From positions 1,364,001 to 1,428,000 of the forward strand of contig NZ_JAGJBZ010000001.1 in the NCBI RefSeq assembly GCF_020010925.1: a stretch of 64,000 nucleotides of DNA, in the 5' to 3' direction. This DNA is from Streptomyces griseiscabiei. Its GTDB lineage: Bacteria > Actinomycetota > Actinomycetes > Streptomycetales > Streptomycetaceae. The position numbers were made by a program, and so were the translations under genes. Of this stretch, positions 26,607 through 34,866 are shown piece by piece. The notes below the pieces were generated by a model. The model did no database searches. It was not told the origin of the DNA and was given only the letters and a program-made list of their open reading frames with translations. How positions within the stretch are numbered: position 1 is the first letter of the stretch; every line of letters starts with the position of its first letter.

Positions 26607-28349
26607 ATGACGAGGAAACTCGCGAGGCTTCTTCCGCGGCGACGCCGGTCGCCGCACCCCCCACGGAGACTGTCGGCCCTGCTCCTGGCCTTCGTCCTGC
26701 TCCCGCTGCTGCCCACCGGCGCGCACGCCGCCGACGCCCCCGTCCCCCCGGCAGGTTCCCCGGCCGCCCGCAGCACGGTGGCGGCCATGCAGCCCGGATG
26801 GAACCTGGGCAACACCTACGACGCCATCCCCGACGAGACGTCCTGGGGCAACCCTCCGGTGACCCGGGCGCTCTTCCAGAAGGTCAGGTCGCAGGGGTTC
26901 AAGAGCATCCGCCTGCCCGTCACCTGGGGCGTCCACCAGGGCGGCGCCCCCGACCACCGGATCGACGCGGCGTGGATGGCGAAGGTGCGCCAGGTCGTCG
27001 ACCTGGCGCTGGACGAGAACCTGTACGTCCTGCTCAACATGCACCACGACTCCTGGATGTGGGTCAACACGCTCTCCACGGACCACGACGCCGTCCTCGC
27101 CCGCTACCGCGCCACCTGGACCCAGATAGCGGCGGAGTTCCGGGACCACTCGCCCAAGCTGCTGTTCGAGAGCATCAACGAGCCCACGTTCAGCGCCACT
27201 TCCGGTGACGACGAGAACTACCGGCTGCTGGCCGAGCTGAACAGCGCGACGCATCGGATCGTCCGCGCCTCGGGCGGCGGCAACACCGACCGGCTGCTGG
27301 TGCTGCCCACCCTGTACACCAACGCCGATCAGGGCCGCCTCGACGCGCTGGCGGCGGAGCTGGCGGAGCTGCGCGACCCCATGGTGGTCACCACGATCCA
27401 CTTCTACGGCTGGTGGCCGTTCAGCGTGAACATCGCCGGGTACACCCGGTTCGACGCCACCGCGGAGCAGGACCTCACCGCCACCTTCGACCGCGCGTAC
27501 GACACCTTCACCGCGCGCGGCATCCCGGTCGTCATCGGCGAGTACGCCCTGCTGGCCTACGACCACAACCGCCCCGGCATCATCCAGCGGGGCGAACAGC
27601 GCAAGTACTTCGAGTTCCTGGGCGACTACGCCCGCCGGCGGAACCTCACCACCATGCTGTGGGACGCCGGGCAGTTCCTGAACCGCACCACCCTGCAGTG
27701 GCGCGACGCGGAGCTGTTCGGACAGATCAGGTCGAGCTGGACGACCCGTTCCGGGACCGCCTCCAGCGACATGGTGTTCCTCCCGAAATCGGGAGCCATC
27801 AGCGGCCGGGACCTGACCCTGAATCCGAACGGCACCGACTTCCAGGGCCTGCGACACGGCTCCCGTGATCTGGTGCGGGGCAGGGACTACACGGTCTCGG
27901 GCAACCGGCTCACGCTGACGGCGTCCGCGCTGACCCAGCTGGCGGGCGACCGGGCGTACGGGGTGAACGCGACGCTGGAGGCCAGGTTCTCCCGTGGCGT
28001 TCCGTGGCGGATCGATGTGATCACCCACGACAGTCCGGTCCTGTCGAGCGCCTCCGGTACGTCCGGCGGTCTGACCGTCCCCACCCGGTTCCGGGGCGAC
28101 ATGCTCGCGACCATGGAGGCCAGATACGACGACGGAGGCAACGCGGGCCCGGCGAGCTGGACCTCCTACCAGCAGTGGGACACCGCGTTCACGGCCTACA
28201 CCGACGACTCCGTCAAACTGACCGCCGAGTTCTTCGCCTCCCTCCGCGACAACTCCCGCGTGACGCTCACCTTCCACTTCTGGAGCGGCGCCACGACGAC
28301 GTACCACGTGACCAGGTCGGGCACCACGACGACCGGTTCTCCCGCCTGA
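26607..28349 (+). CDS. Secreted GH5 endoglucanase with CBM_X2-type and C-terminal binding modules
   Basis: 580 residues. A basic signal peptide with RRLSALLLAFVLL ends near AHA (residue 41); the twin Arg could mean Tat export. The GH5 domain (about 55-385) shows GWNLGNTYDA, RLPVTWG, the acid/base Glu192 in INEP and the nucleophile Glu312 in VIGEYA. A module starting VFLPKSGAISGRDLTLNPNG (about 390-480) resembles CBM_X2. The end (MLATMEARYDDGGNAGPASW to TYHVTRSG) looks like another beta-sandwich binding module. It should cut cellulose or mixed-link glucan outside the cell. ATG 26607 follows AGAAGG. A strong terminator follows. Confidence 0.92.
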   Translation: MTRKLARLLPRRRRSPHPPRRLSALLLAFVLLPLLPTGAHAADAPVPPAGSPAARSTVAAMQPGWNLGNTYDAIPDETSWGNPPVTRALFQKVRSQGFKSIRLPVTWGVHQGGAPDHRIDAAWMAKVRQVVDLALDENLYVLLNMHHDSWMWVNTLSTDHDAVLARYRATWTQIAAEFRDHSPKLLFESINEPTFSATSGDDENYRLLAELNSATHRIVRASGGGNTDRLLVLPTLYTNADQGRLDALAAELAELRDPMVVTTIHFYGWWPFSVNIAGYTRFDATAEQDLTATFDRAYDTFTARGIPVVIGEYALLAYDHNRPGIIQRGEQRKYFEFLGDYARRRNLTTMLWDAGQFLNRTTLQWRDAELFGQIRSSWTTRSGTASSDMVFLPKSGAISGRDLTLNPNGTDFQGLRHGSRDLVRGRDYTVSGNRLTLTASALTQLAGDRAYGVNATLEARFSRGVPWRIDVITHDSPVLSSASGTSGGLTVPTRFRGDMLATMEARYDDGGNAGPASWTSYQQWDTAFTAYTDDSVKLTAEFFASLRDNSRVTLTFHFWSGATTTYHVTRSGTTTTGSPA

Positions 28350-28360
28350 CCCTCAGGGAC

Positions 28361-28390
28361 GGGGAGATCGCTCCCATGAGCGATCTCCCC
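28361..28390 (+). terminator. Rho-independent-like terminator after the GH5-CBM gene
   Basis: Perfect 12-bp stem GGGGAGATCGCT / AGCGATCTCCCC with a CCCATG loop, 11 nt after the stop codon. There is no T-run, as is common in Streptomyces. Confidence 0.85.
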
Positions 28391-28512
28391 GCCCGGTCGA
28401 GGGTGGGGGCGCCGGGGCCCCAGGGGTGTCACCCCGTCGACGGCACCCCGCGTCCCGGCCCCGATAGGCTGCGTCTCTCCCCCTCTCCCCCCGTGACGGA
28501 CAGGAGACCGAC

Positions 28513-29211
28513 ATGACCGGGACGACGACCGGAACCGCGCCGACCGGGACGACGGTCACCGAGCTGATGGCCGAGCTGGCCGCGCTGGAGGACCCCAGGG
28601 CACGCGAGGTGAACGAGCGGCACGGTGACGACCACGGGGTGAACCTGGGCAGGCTCCGCGCGATCGCCAAGCGGCTCAGGACCCAGCAGGAGCTCGCGCT
28701 CGGGCTCTGGGCGACGGACGACAGCGCGGCCAGGCTGCTGGCGCTCCTGATCTGCCGCCCGAAGGCCTTCGGGCGCACCGAGCTGGACGGCATGCTGCGC
28801 GGGGCGCGCACCCCGAAGGTGCACGACTGGCTGGTGAACTACGTGGTGAAGAAGAGCCCGCACGCGGAGGAGCTGCGCCTGTCCTGGTCCGCCGATCCGG
28901 ACCCGGTGGTCGCCGGCGCGGGCTGGGCGCTGACCACCGAGCGTGTGGCGAAGAAGCCCGAGGGTCTCGACCTCGCGGGGCTGCTCGACGTCATCGAGGC
29001 GGAGATGAAGGACGCCCCCGACCGCCTCCAGTGGCCGATGAACCACTGTCTGGCCCAGATCGGCATCTCCCACCCCGGGCACCGCGCCCGCGCGCTCGCC
29101 ATCGGTGAGCGTCTGGAGGTGCTCAAGGACTATCCGACCTCCCCGGGCTGCACGTCTCCGTTCGCCCCCGCCTGGATCACCGAGATGGTGCGCCGGCAGC
29201 AGGGCGCGTGA
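28513..29211 (+). CDS. DNA alkylation repair protein (AlkD-like HEAT repeats)
   Basis: 232 residues of the AlkC/AlkD-type family, which removes alkylated bases by holding DNA in a concave stack of HEAT-like helices. Recognisable stretches are GVNLGRLRAIAKRLRTQQELALGLW, HDWLVNYVVKKSPHAEELRLSW, AGWALTTERVAKKPEG and LQWPMNHCLAQIGISHPGHR. ATG 28513 is preceded by AGGAG at a good distance. It stands alone after a terminator; no adaptive-response regulator is nearby. Confidence 0.87.
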   Translation: MTGTTTGTAPTGTTVTELMAELAALEDPRAREVNERHGDDHGVNLGRLRAIAKRLRTQQELALGLWATDDSAARLLALLICRPKAFGRTELDGMLRGARTPKVHDWLVNYVVKKSPHAEELRLSWSADPDPVVAGAGWALTTERVAKKPEGLDLAGLLDVIEAEMKDAPDRLQWPMNHCLAQIGISHPGHRARALAIGERLEVLKDYPTSPGCTSPFAPAWITEMVRRQQGA

Positions 29212-29223
29212 CGACACACGCCA

Positions 29224-29616
29224 CTACCGCGGCTGTGTCGCGATCTGGATCAGGTTGCCGCAGGTGTCGTCGAAGACGGCGGTGGTGACCGGGCCCATCT
29301 CCACCGGGTCCTGGGTGAAGCGCACCCCGAGGCCGTGCAGGCGCGTGTACTCGGCCCGTACGTCGTCGACGGCGAACTGGGCGAGCGGGATGCCGTCCTC
29401 GACGAGCGCGTCGCGGTAGGTCCGGGCGGCCGGGTGCCCGGCGGGCTCCAGGAGGAGTTCGGTGCCGTCGGGCTCGTCGGGCGAGACGACGGTCAGCCAG
29501 CGGTCCTTCTCGCCCAACGGGACGTCGTGCTTCTTCACGAAGCCGAGAATCTCGGTGTAGAAGTGCTCGGCCTTGGCCTGGTCGTCGACGAAGACGCTGG
29601 TCAGATGGATCTTCAT
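29224..29616 (-). CDS. VOC-superfamily (glyoxalase/bleomycin-resistance-like) protein
   Basis: 130 residues with the VOC pattern: IHLTSVFVDDQAKAEHFYTEILGF, ELLLEPAGH, LAQFAVDDVRAEYTRL and FDDTCGNLIQIA. It may be a dioxygenase, isomerase or binding protein; the substrate is unknown. ATG 29616 overlaps the stop of the upstream ArsR gene (ATGA) and has GGAGAA before it. The pair is an operon under a perfect palindrome. Confidence 0.88.
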   Translation of the reverse strand: MKIHLTSVFVDDQAKAEHFYTEILGFVKKHDVPLGEKDRWLTVVSPDEPDGTELLLEPAGHPAARTYRDALVEDGIPLAQFAVDDVRAEYTRLHGLGVRFTQDPVEMGPVTTAVFDDTCGNLIQIATQPR

Positions 29617-29918
29617 GGGGTGTTCTCCTTCGGTCCGGAGGCGCCGGGCACGTGCCAGCGCTCGGCGATCCGCCGCAGCGGGGTGGTGTCGAGGTCGTGG
29701 AACTTGTAGCGGCCCTCCCGCCTCGTCCGGACGAGTCCGGCGCTCTCCAGCACGGCGAGGTGCTGGGAGACCGCCTGTCGCGAGATCCCGAGCCCGTGCC
29801 TCATGCTCAGCCGGGAACAGATCTCGAACAGTGTCTGTCCGGATTTCTCGGTCAGCTCGTCGAGGATGGTGCGGCGGGTGGGGTCGGCCAGGGCTTTGAA
29901 CAGGTCGTCGTCGGCCAC
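29613..29918 (-). CDS. ArsR-family transcriptional regulator
   Basis: About 101 residues: DDDLFKALADPTRRTILDELTE, then a winged HTH with MRHGLGISRQAVSQHLAVLESAGLVRTRREGRYKFH. The metal-site Cys of arsenic sensors are not obvious; one Cys (EICSR) lies in the HTH. This is the group often paired with VOC or SRPBCC proteins. GTG 29918 is chosen since homology begins there. There is no Shine-Dalgarno, and a palindrome ends 9 nt upstream, so a leaderless or near-leaderless transcript is likely. Confidence 0.88.
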   Translation of the reverse strand: MADDDLFKALADPTRRTILDELTEKSGQTLFEICSRLSMRHGLGISRQAVSQHLAVLESAGLVRTRREGRYKFHDLDTTPLRRIAERWHVPGASGPKENTP

Positions 29919-29926
29919 GACCCAGC

Positions 29927-29950
29927 ATAGGCAAGTAGCCACTTGCCTAT
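29927..29950. promoter_or_regulatory. Perfect palindrome, probable ArsR operator
   Basis: ATAGGCAAGT-AGCC-ACTTGCCTAT: 10-bp arms without mismatch, 4-nt spacer, 9 nt before the ArsR start codon. Autoregulation of the arsR-VOC operon is the natural reading. Confidence 0.8.
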
Positions 29951-30003
29951 CAAGTCGGGCGACCCCCGCACACGACACCCCACGGATCACCGAGGGACGG
30001 CTC

Positions 30004-30897
30004 TCACAGCCCGAACAGTTCCGCGCCGTTGTCGTGGCACACCGCCCGCAGCCACTCCTCCCCCAGGTCGAGCCGTTCGAGGGCGCGGAGCTGATGCAGG
30101 TACGGGTAGGGGATGTTGGGGAAGTCGGAGCCGAGGAGGACCCGGTCGCCGAGGGCGGTCAGCCGGGGCAGGGCCCGGCGGGGGAAGGGCGCCAACCGTT
30201 CGGTGAAGTCGGTGAACGCCATGGTCGTGTCCAGCCGCACCTCCCGGTACCGCTCGGCGAGGCCGAGGAACTCCTCGTACTCGGGCATCCCCATGTGCGC
30301 GAAAATCAGCCGCAGCCGGGGGTGGCGGGCCAGCACCCGCGCGATCGGCTCGGGGCCGGTGTGCTTGCCGGGCGCGGGGCCCGAACCGCAGTGGATCACC
30401 ACGGGAACACCGGCCTCGGCGATCGCTCCCCAGGCCCGGTCCAGGAGTTCGTCGGCCGGGTCGTACGCCCCCACCTGCACATGCGCCTTGAAGACGCGCG
30501 CGCCCGCCTCGATCGCCTCCCGGACGTACGTCTCGGCGTCCGGCTCGGGGAAGAGGGTGGCGGTGTGCAGACAGTCGGGGGTGCGGCGGGCGAAGTCGAC
30601 CGCCCAGCCGTTCAGCCACCGGGCCATGCCCGGCTTGTGCGGGTAGAGCATCGCGGTGAACGCCCGGACGCCGAACTCCCGGAGCAGGGCGGCCCGCCGA
30701 CCCTCCTCCTCGCGATAGGTGATCGGCCACTCCATCCCGCCGGTCAGCGGTCCGAGCCCGTCGAAGTACTCCCACACCTTGTGCAGCACCCGCTCGGGCA
30801 TGAAGTGCGTATGGACGTCGACCAGCCCGGGAAGGCCGAGCGACTCCCAGAACCGGCGGATCTCCCCGGCCTCGGTACCCGTGTACACGTCAGTCAT
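30004..30897 (-). CDS. TIM-barrel amidohydrolase (amidohydrolase-2 family)
   Basis: 297 residues. Metal-site features are the N-terminal VDVHTHFMPE, VVIHCGSGPAPGKHTGP, IFAHMGMPEYEEF and the late Asp in LLGSDFPNIPYPY. It belongs to the ACMS-decarboxylase/aminocarboxymuconate-like group of hydrolases and decarboxylases; the exact reaction cannot be read. ATG 30897 is chosen at the start of the conserved region. It is divergent from the SRPBCC gene. Confidence 0.87.
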   Translation of the reverse strand: MTDVYTGTEAGEIRRFWESLGLPGLVDVHTHFMPERVLHKVWEYFDGLGPLTGGMEWPITYREEEGRRAALLREFGVRAFTAMLYPHKPGMARWLNGWAVDFARRTPDCLHTATLFPEPDAETYVREAIEAGARVFKAHVQVGAYDPADELLDRAWGAIAEAGVPVVIHCGSGPAPGKHTGPEPIARVLARHPRLRLIFAHMGMPEYEEFLGLAERYREVRLDTTMAFTDFTERLAPFPRRALPRLTALGDRVLLGSDFPNIPYPYLHQLRALERLDLGEEWLRAVCHDNGAELFGL

Positions 30898-31038
30898 GGT
30901 CCTACGATCGGCTCCCGTGGAGCGGATGGTCCACACCCGGCCCCTGTGCCGTGCCTCTCCCGCCGCCCGCGAGCCGGTGTGGACCTCGCCGGTCCGGGCA
31001 CTCGGCCGTCGACCGAGGGGGCGAGCCGGAGGTGCGGC

Positions 31039-31569
31039 ATGGCAGTACGGCATCGGCTGATCAAGGCGAGCCCGCGGACGGTGTGGGCCGTCCTCGCGGA
31101 CGGCACCCGGTACGCCGAGTGGGTGGTGGGTACGTCGGCCTCCGAGCCGGTGCGGGGCCAGTGGCCACGGCTGGACTCCGCGATCGGCTACGAGATCCGC
31201 CTCGGCCCGCTGCGGCTGACCAACGAGACCGTGGTCCGGCATGTCGAGGAGGGCCGTGAACTCGGGCTGGAGGCGCGGGCGGGCGCGCTGGGCACGGCGC
31301 GCATCTCCATCGAGCTGCGGCCCTGGGGACCGTACTGCCTGGTGATCGCGGACGAACACCCGCTGCAGGGTGTGGGCGGAGCGCTCCACAACGTGGGCGT
31401 GGAGGCGCTGATCCAGCTGCGCCACTGCGCGATGCTGGCCCGCCTCGCCCACCTGTGCGAGGAGCGGCCCGAGGCCCCGGCGGAGCCGGAGACCGGCTCC
31501 GAGGCCGGACGGCCGCCGCGCGCCCGGCGGCGCGGGGCGACGGCGCGCGGCAGCGGCGGCCATGCCTGA
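31039..31569 (+). CDS. SRPBCC (START/Bet v1-like) family protein
   Basis: 176 residues beginning MAVRHRLIKASPRTVWAVLADGTRYAEWV, the classic start of polyketide-cyclase-like lipid-binding domains. A variable Ala/Arg-rich tail follows about residue 140. GGAGG sits 8 nt before ATG 31039. Its stop overlaps the start of a decayed FAD oxidoreductase gene, an association often seen in Streptomyces. With that partner dead, its present role is unclear. Confidence 0.83.
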   Translation: MAVRHRLIKASPRTVWAVLADGTRYAEWVVGTSASEPVRGQWPRLDSAIGYEIRLGPLRLTNETVVRHVEEGRELGLEARAGALGTARISIELRPWGPYCLVIADEHPLQGVGGALHNVGVEALIQLRHCAMLARLAHLCEERPEAPAEPETGSEAGRPPRARRRGATARGSGGHA

Positions 31570-32005
31570 CGCGGTGGTGATCGGCGCGGGCCCCGACGGG
31601 CTGGTCGCCGCGAATCTGCCGGCCGGCGCGGGATGGAGCGTCGAGGTCCCGGAGGAGCAGCCCGAGCCCGGCGGCGCGGTGCGCCACGACACCGGGGTCG
31701 ACCCCTAATTCGTCAGCGACCTCGTCAACTCCTTCCACCCCCTTGCCGCCGCGTCCCCGATGCCGGCCCGGCTCCGTCTCGACGGGCGGTGCGCGGTCCT
31801 CTCCCGTGAGATCGACACCACCGCCGACTCCCTCGACGCCTTCCACCCGGGCGACGGGGACGCCCGGCGACGCCTGCACGGAACCTGGAAGCCGCTGGGC
31901 ACCGACATCGTGGACACCCCGGAGGCCGCGGGCAGCGGCGGCTACGGCCGGCCGGTGTCCATGCTCGGACCGCCGGGGTGCTCACCGACGACGGCTAGAC
32001 GGTGA
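31562..32005 (+). pseudogene. Decayed FAD-dependent oxidoreductase (phytoene-dehydrogenase-like)
   Basis: The reading starts DAVVIGAGPDGLVAANLPAGAG, a clear FAD-binding GxGxxG motif, and continues EEQPEPGGAVRHDTGVDP. An in-frame TAA follows at 31706-31708. Beyond it the same frame carries on with FVSDLVNSFHPLAAASP and DGRCAVLSREI, sequence expected in the full enzyme but with a segment missing between. Nothing of the remaining 350 or so residues is present. Bases 32006-32277 hold only further debris (RFPWDFASPTG in one frame) and the promoter of the next gene. Confidence 0.8.
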
Positions 32006-32277
32006 CGGGGCGGACCAGCTGCCGACCCAGCTGACGGCCGACCTGCAGCGCTTCCCGTGGGACTTCGCGTCTCCCACCGGCTGCGCCTGGCCCAGCCGAC
32101 CCGGGCCGCGATCCCGCTCCTCGTCCTCCGGGCGGCCAGGCCTGGTCCTGGTGCGACAGTGGCGTCGTCGACCGATTCCGGCGTGGCGCATGATTCCGGG
32201 GCGACATGGGGACTGTCCGTGATGATCCGGTCACTTTGTGGCACCTTCGATGCCGGACATCGGGCGAGGAGAAGCGT

Positions 32278-32877
32278 ATGGATGCGGGCAGGCGGCGGTT
32301 TCTCGGGGGGTGGGGAGCCGTGGCGGCGGGGGTCGCGGCGCCACTCGCCCTCCCTCTGGAGACGGCGACGGCTTTTCGGGGCTCCACCCCGCACGAGCGG
32401 TTCATGTGGCTGGCCGTCGAGGAGGCCCGCAAGAACCCGGAGTGGCCGTTCGGCGCGGTGATCGTGGACTCCCGTACCGGTGCGGTCCTGGGGAGCGGGG
32501 TGAACTCCGGGGCGGACAGTCCGCTGCTGCACGGCGAGGTGGTCGCGATGAACGACTATGTGCGGCGGCAGGGCAACCAGGGCTGGGCCGGGACGACGCT
32601 CTACACCACGGGTGAGCCCTGTTCGATGTGCATGAGCGCGCTGGCGTGGGCGGATGTGCGGCGCGTCGTCTGGGCCAGCTCGATCGACGAGATCCGCCGC
32701 ACCGACATCATCCAGATCGCCCTGTCCGCACGGGAGGTGGCCGCCGCCGCGCGGTCCTTCTACACCCCGGACCTCCTCCTCGGCGGTGTACTGGCGGACC
32801 ACACGAACCAGCTCTTCCGGGAGGCCAGGCGGCTGCGCGAGGGCCGGACCCTCCCCGACGCCCTCAGACGGCCTTGA
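32278..32877 (+). CDS. Tat-exported nucleoside deaminase (cytidine/guanine deaminase fold)
   Basis: 199 residues. The zinc site is complete: HGEV (His and catalytic Glu) and PCSMC (two Cys), as in guanine deaminase and tRNA adenosine deaminases. The N-terminus MDAGRRRFLGGWGAVAAGVAAPLALPL is a twin-arginine signal peptide (RRRFLGG then a hydrophobic stretch), so the enzyme would be exported folded with its zinc. ATG 32278 has GAGGAG at 7 nt. The last 14 nt overlap the 3' end of the convergent Lrp gene. Substrate not assignable. Confidence 0.87.
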   Translation: MDAGRRRFLGGWGAVAAGVAAPLALPLETATAFRGSTPHERFMWLAVEEARKNPEWPFGAVIVDSRTGAVLGSGVNSGADSPLLHGEVVAMNDYVRRQGNQGWAGTTLYTTGEPCSMCMSALAWADVRRVVWASSIDEIRRTDIIQIALSAREVAAAARSFYTPDLLLGGVLADHTNQLFREARRLREGRTLPDALRRP

Positions 32878-33319
32878 TCTTCTTCATGGTCAGGTGGGAC
32901 TCGGTGCGCAGGACGCCGGGCAGCCCGGTGAGCCTGTCGGTCAGGAAGGCCTCGTACGCGGCGTGGTCGGCGACGGCGACGCGGAGGAAGTAGTCGGGAC
33001 GGCCGAAGAGACGCCGGAACTCGATGACCTCGTCGTACGAGGCGACGGTCTCCTCGAACGTCTGCACGGTCGCGCGGTCGGTGGCGGAGACCTCGATGTC
33101 GACGAGAACCTCCAGACCGCGCCCGACCGCCGCCGGGTCGACGACGGCGCGATAGCCGGCGATGACCCCCGCCTCCTCCAGGCGCTTGACGCGGCGCAGA
33201 CAGGGCGGCGGGGTCAGGCCGACCCGTTTCGCCAGCTCGACGTTGGTCAGCCGACCGTCCTGGAGCAGGTGAAACAAAATATCGTGATCGATGGGGTCCA
33301 TATGCATTTCATTGCTCAT
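32864..33319 (-). CDS. Lrp/AsnC-family regulator
   Basis: 151 residues: HTH MDPIDHDILFHLLQDGRLTNVELAKRVGLTPPPCLRRVKRLEEAGVI, then the RAM ligand-binding domain (LEVLVDIEVSA; EFRRLFGRPDYFLRVAVAD; LPGVLRTESHLTMKKIK). Such proteins sense amino acids as octamers. It is divergent from azlC with only 62 nt between starts, the usual position of a regulator of a branched-chain amino-acid exporter. Confidence 0.92.
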   Translation of the reverse strand: MSNEMHMDPIDHDILFHLLQDGRLTNVELAKRVGLTPPPCLRRVKRLEEAGVIAGYRAVVDPAAVGRGLEVLVDIEVSATDRATVQTFEETVASYDEVIEFRRLFGRPDYFLRVAVADHAAYEAFLTDRLTGLPGVLRTESHLTMKKIKAV

Positions 33320-33381
33320 GAGGGAAGTCTAGAGCCATAATCAGCAACCATAGAACGCTCCATTGCTTCTAATATTTCCCC

Positions 33382-34101
33382 ATGGGAATACCTACGGTCG
33401 TCACCGAAGCCCCCGCCCGGCCCACCCGGTCCGCCGCCTTCAAGGACTCCGCCGCAGTGGGCCTCGGCCTCGTCCCGCTGGGCCTCGCCTTCGGTCTGCT
33501 CGTGACGCAGTCGGGGCTGGACTGGTGGTGGGCCACGGCGTTCACCACCCTGATCTACGCGGGGTCGTTCGAGTTCCTGCTCATCGGTCTGGTCGTCTCC
33601 GTAGCCCCCTTGGCGACCGTCGCGGTGACCGCGTTCCTGGTGAACATCCGGCATGTCTTCTACGCGCTGTCCTTCCCGCTGGACCAGGTGAAGGGCCGCC
33701 CGGGCAGGGCCTACAGCACGTTCGCCCTCACCGACGAGGCGTACGCGCTGGCCACCGGCGAAAGGGCCCGCCACTGGCCGGGGCGGCGGATCGTATGGCT
33801 CCAGGTGTTCCTGCACGTGTACTGGGCGGGCGGGGCCACCGCCGGAGCGCTTCTCGGCATGGTTCTCCCCGGCAGCGTGACCGGACTGGACTTCGCCCTG
33901 ACCGCACTGTTCGCCGTCCTCGCGCTCGACGCGCTGCGTGACCGTCGCGGCGACGTGCCGACACCCGTCCTGGCGCTGCTCGCGGCCGTGGTGGCCAGGC
34001 TCGTGTTCCCCGGACAGTTGCTCCTGGCCGCCTTCGCCCTGTTCACGGCCGGGCTGCTGGCCCGCCGCTTCGCCACCGGCCGGGAGCCGCGCCATGCCTG
34101 A
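33382..34101 (+). CDS. azlC: AzlC-family branched-chain amino-acid exporter, large subunit
   Basis: 239 residues with multiple membrane segments. Family features are FKDSAAVGLGLVPLGLAFGLLVTQSG, IYAGSFEFLLIGLVV and FLVNIRHVFYALSFP, then FALTDEAYAL. It forms an exporter for branched-chain or related amino acids with the AzlD subunit encoded by the next, overlapping gene. The upstream Lrp gene is its likely regulator. Confidence 0.92.
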   Translation: MGIPTVVTEAPARPTRSAAFKDSAAVGLGLVPLGLAFGLLVTQSGLDWWWATAFTTLIYAGSFEFLLIGLVVSVAPLATVAVTAFLVNIRHVFYALSFPLDQVKGRPGRAYSTFALTDEAYALATGERARHWPGRRIVWLQVFLHVYWAGGATAGALLGMVLPGSVTGLDFALTALFAVLALDALRDRRGDVPTPVLALLAAVVARLVFPGQLLLAAFALFTAGLLARRFATGREPRHA

Positions 34102-34423
34102 CACGCCCTACCTCATCGCCGCGGTCACCGTCTCCGCCGTCGTCACCTGGGGCCTGCGCGCCCTGCCGTTCGCCGCTCTCGCCCCGCTGCGATCCAGCGG
34201 AACCGTCCAGTACCTCAGCACCCGGATGCCTGCCGGCGTCATGCTGATCCTCCTCGTCCACTGCCTGCGCGACCTCCCCCTGACCGAACCGCGCGCACTG
34301 GCCCCCGCGGCGGCCCTCACCGTCACGGCCGCACTGCACCTCTGGCGCCGCAACGCCCTGCTGAGCATCCTCGCCGGGACCGCCACCCACGTCGCCCTGA
34401 TGAGCACGGTATTCGCGCACTGA
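34094..34423 (+). CDS. azlD: AzlD-family small subunit
   Basis: 109 residues, starting at ATG 34094, 8 nt inside azlC. Hydrophobic throughout, with the AzlD pattern VTWGLRALPFAALAPLR, YLSTRMPAGVMLILLVHCLRD and a C-terminal helix pair. It completes the AzlCD exporter. Confidence 0.9.
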   Translation: MPDTPYLIAAVTVSAVVTWGLRALPFAALAPLRSSGTVQYLSTRMPAGVMLILLVHCLRDLPLTEPRALAPAAALTVTAALHLWRRNALLSILAGTATHVALMSTVFAH

Positions 34424-34435
34424 GCCCGGTACGGC

Positions 34436-34463
34436 TGTCACAGATCAGCACGCCGCCTTGTCC
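34436..34463 (+). promoter_or_regulatory. ECF41-type promoter A
   Basis: TGTCACA, 17 nt, GTCC. It lies 59 nt before the start at 34522 and directly after azlD. It matches nine other sites in 34-58 kb. Confidence 0.7.
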
Positions 34464-34521
34464 CCTGCACAGGGAGCCCGCACGCACGCGGGACGAGAAC
34501 GCGGAAGGTGAAGTCCTCATC

Positions 34522-34815
34522 ATGAGCGCCGAGTCGACACCCCAGGAGCCCGATACCGTCCACCGACCCCGGCGCGAACCCCGCCCCCGGCGCCGCAGGA
34601 CGCTCGGCCTCGTCGGTGTCGCCCTGCTGGTCGTGGCCGTCCATCTCGGCGCGGGCGGACTCCTGTTGGCGTCGCCAGGTCCATGGAGGCACTGGGCCGC
34701 AGGAATCCTCCTGGTGGTGGCGGCGACCCACGCCGCCGGTGTCGTCCACCGCCGCACCGCCCACCGCAGGGCGACGACGAAACCCGTCGACCGTAGGGCC
34801 GTCGACGAGACGTAG
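34522..34815 (+). CDS. Small membrane protein, two helices, unknown function
   Basis: 97 residues: a basic Pro/Arg-rich cytoplasmic start (RPRREPRPRRRRTLG), two membrane segments (LVGVALLVVAVHLGAGGLLLA and WAAGILLVVAATHAAGVV) and a charged tail. No family recognised. A TGTCACA-N17-GTCC promoter points at it, so it may belong to the ECF41 regulon. AAGG is present before ATG 34522 but 10-13 nt away. Confidence 0.65.
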   Translation: MSAESTPQEPDTVHRPRREPRPRRRRTLGLVGVALLVVAVHLGAGGLLLASPGPWRHWAAGILLVVAATHAAGVVHRRTAHRRATTKPVDRRAVDET

Positions 34816-34828
34816 ACCACCCGCCTTG

Positions 34829-34851
34829 AATACGCATCTCCGATGCAACAT
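34829..34851. promoter_or_regulatory. NsrR-type box before nsrR
   Basis: 11-1-11 imperfect repeat beginning AATACGCATCTC with an inner perfect palindrome GCATC-TCC-GATGC, 15 nt before the nsrR start. Its first 12 nt are identical to the box before hmp. Confidence 0.75.
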
Positions 34852-34866
34852 TGATAGTCTGCCCGC

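Noticed and set aside
28436-28465. TGTCACC followed by CGTC before the DNA alkylation repair gene
   Set aside because: The -35 base 7 differs and the spacing to GTC is 18, so two deviations from the set. Too weak to add to the regulon.
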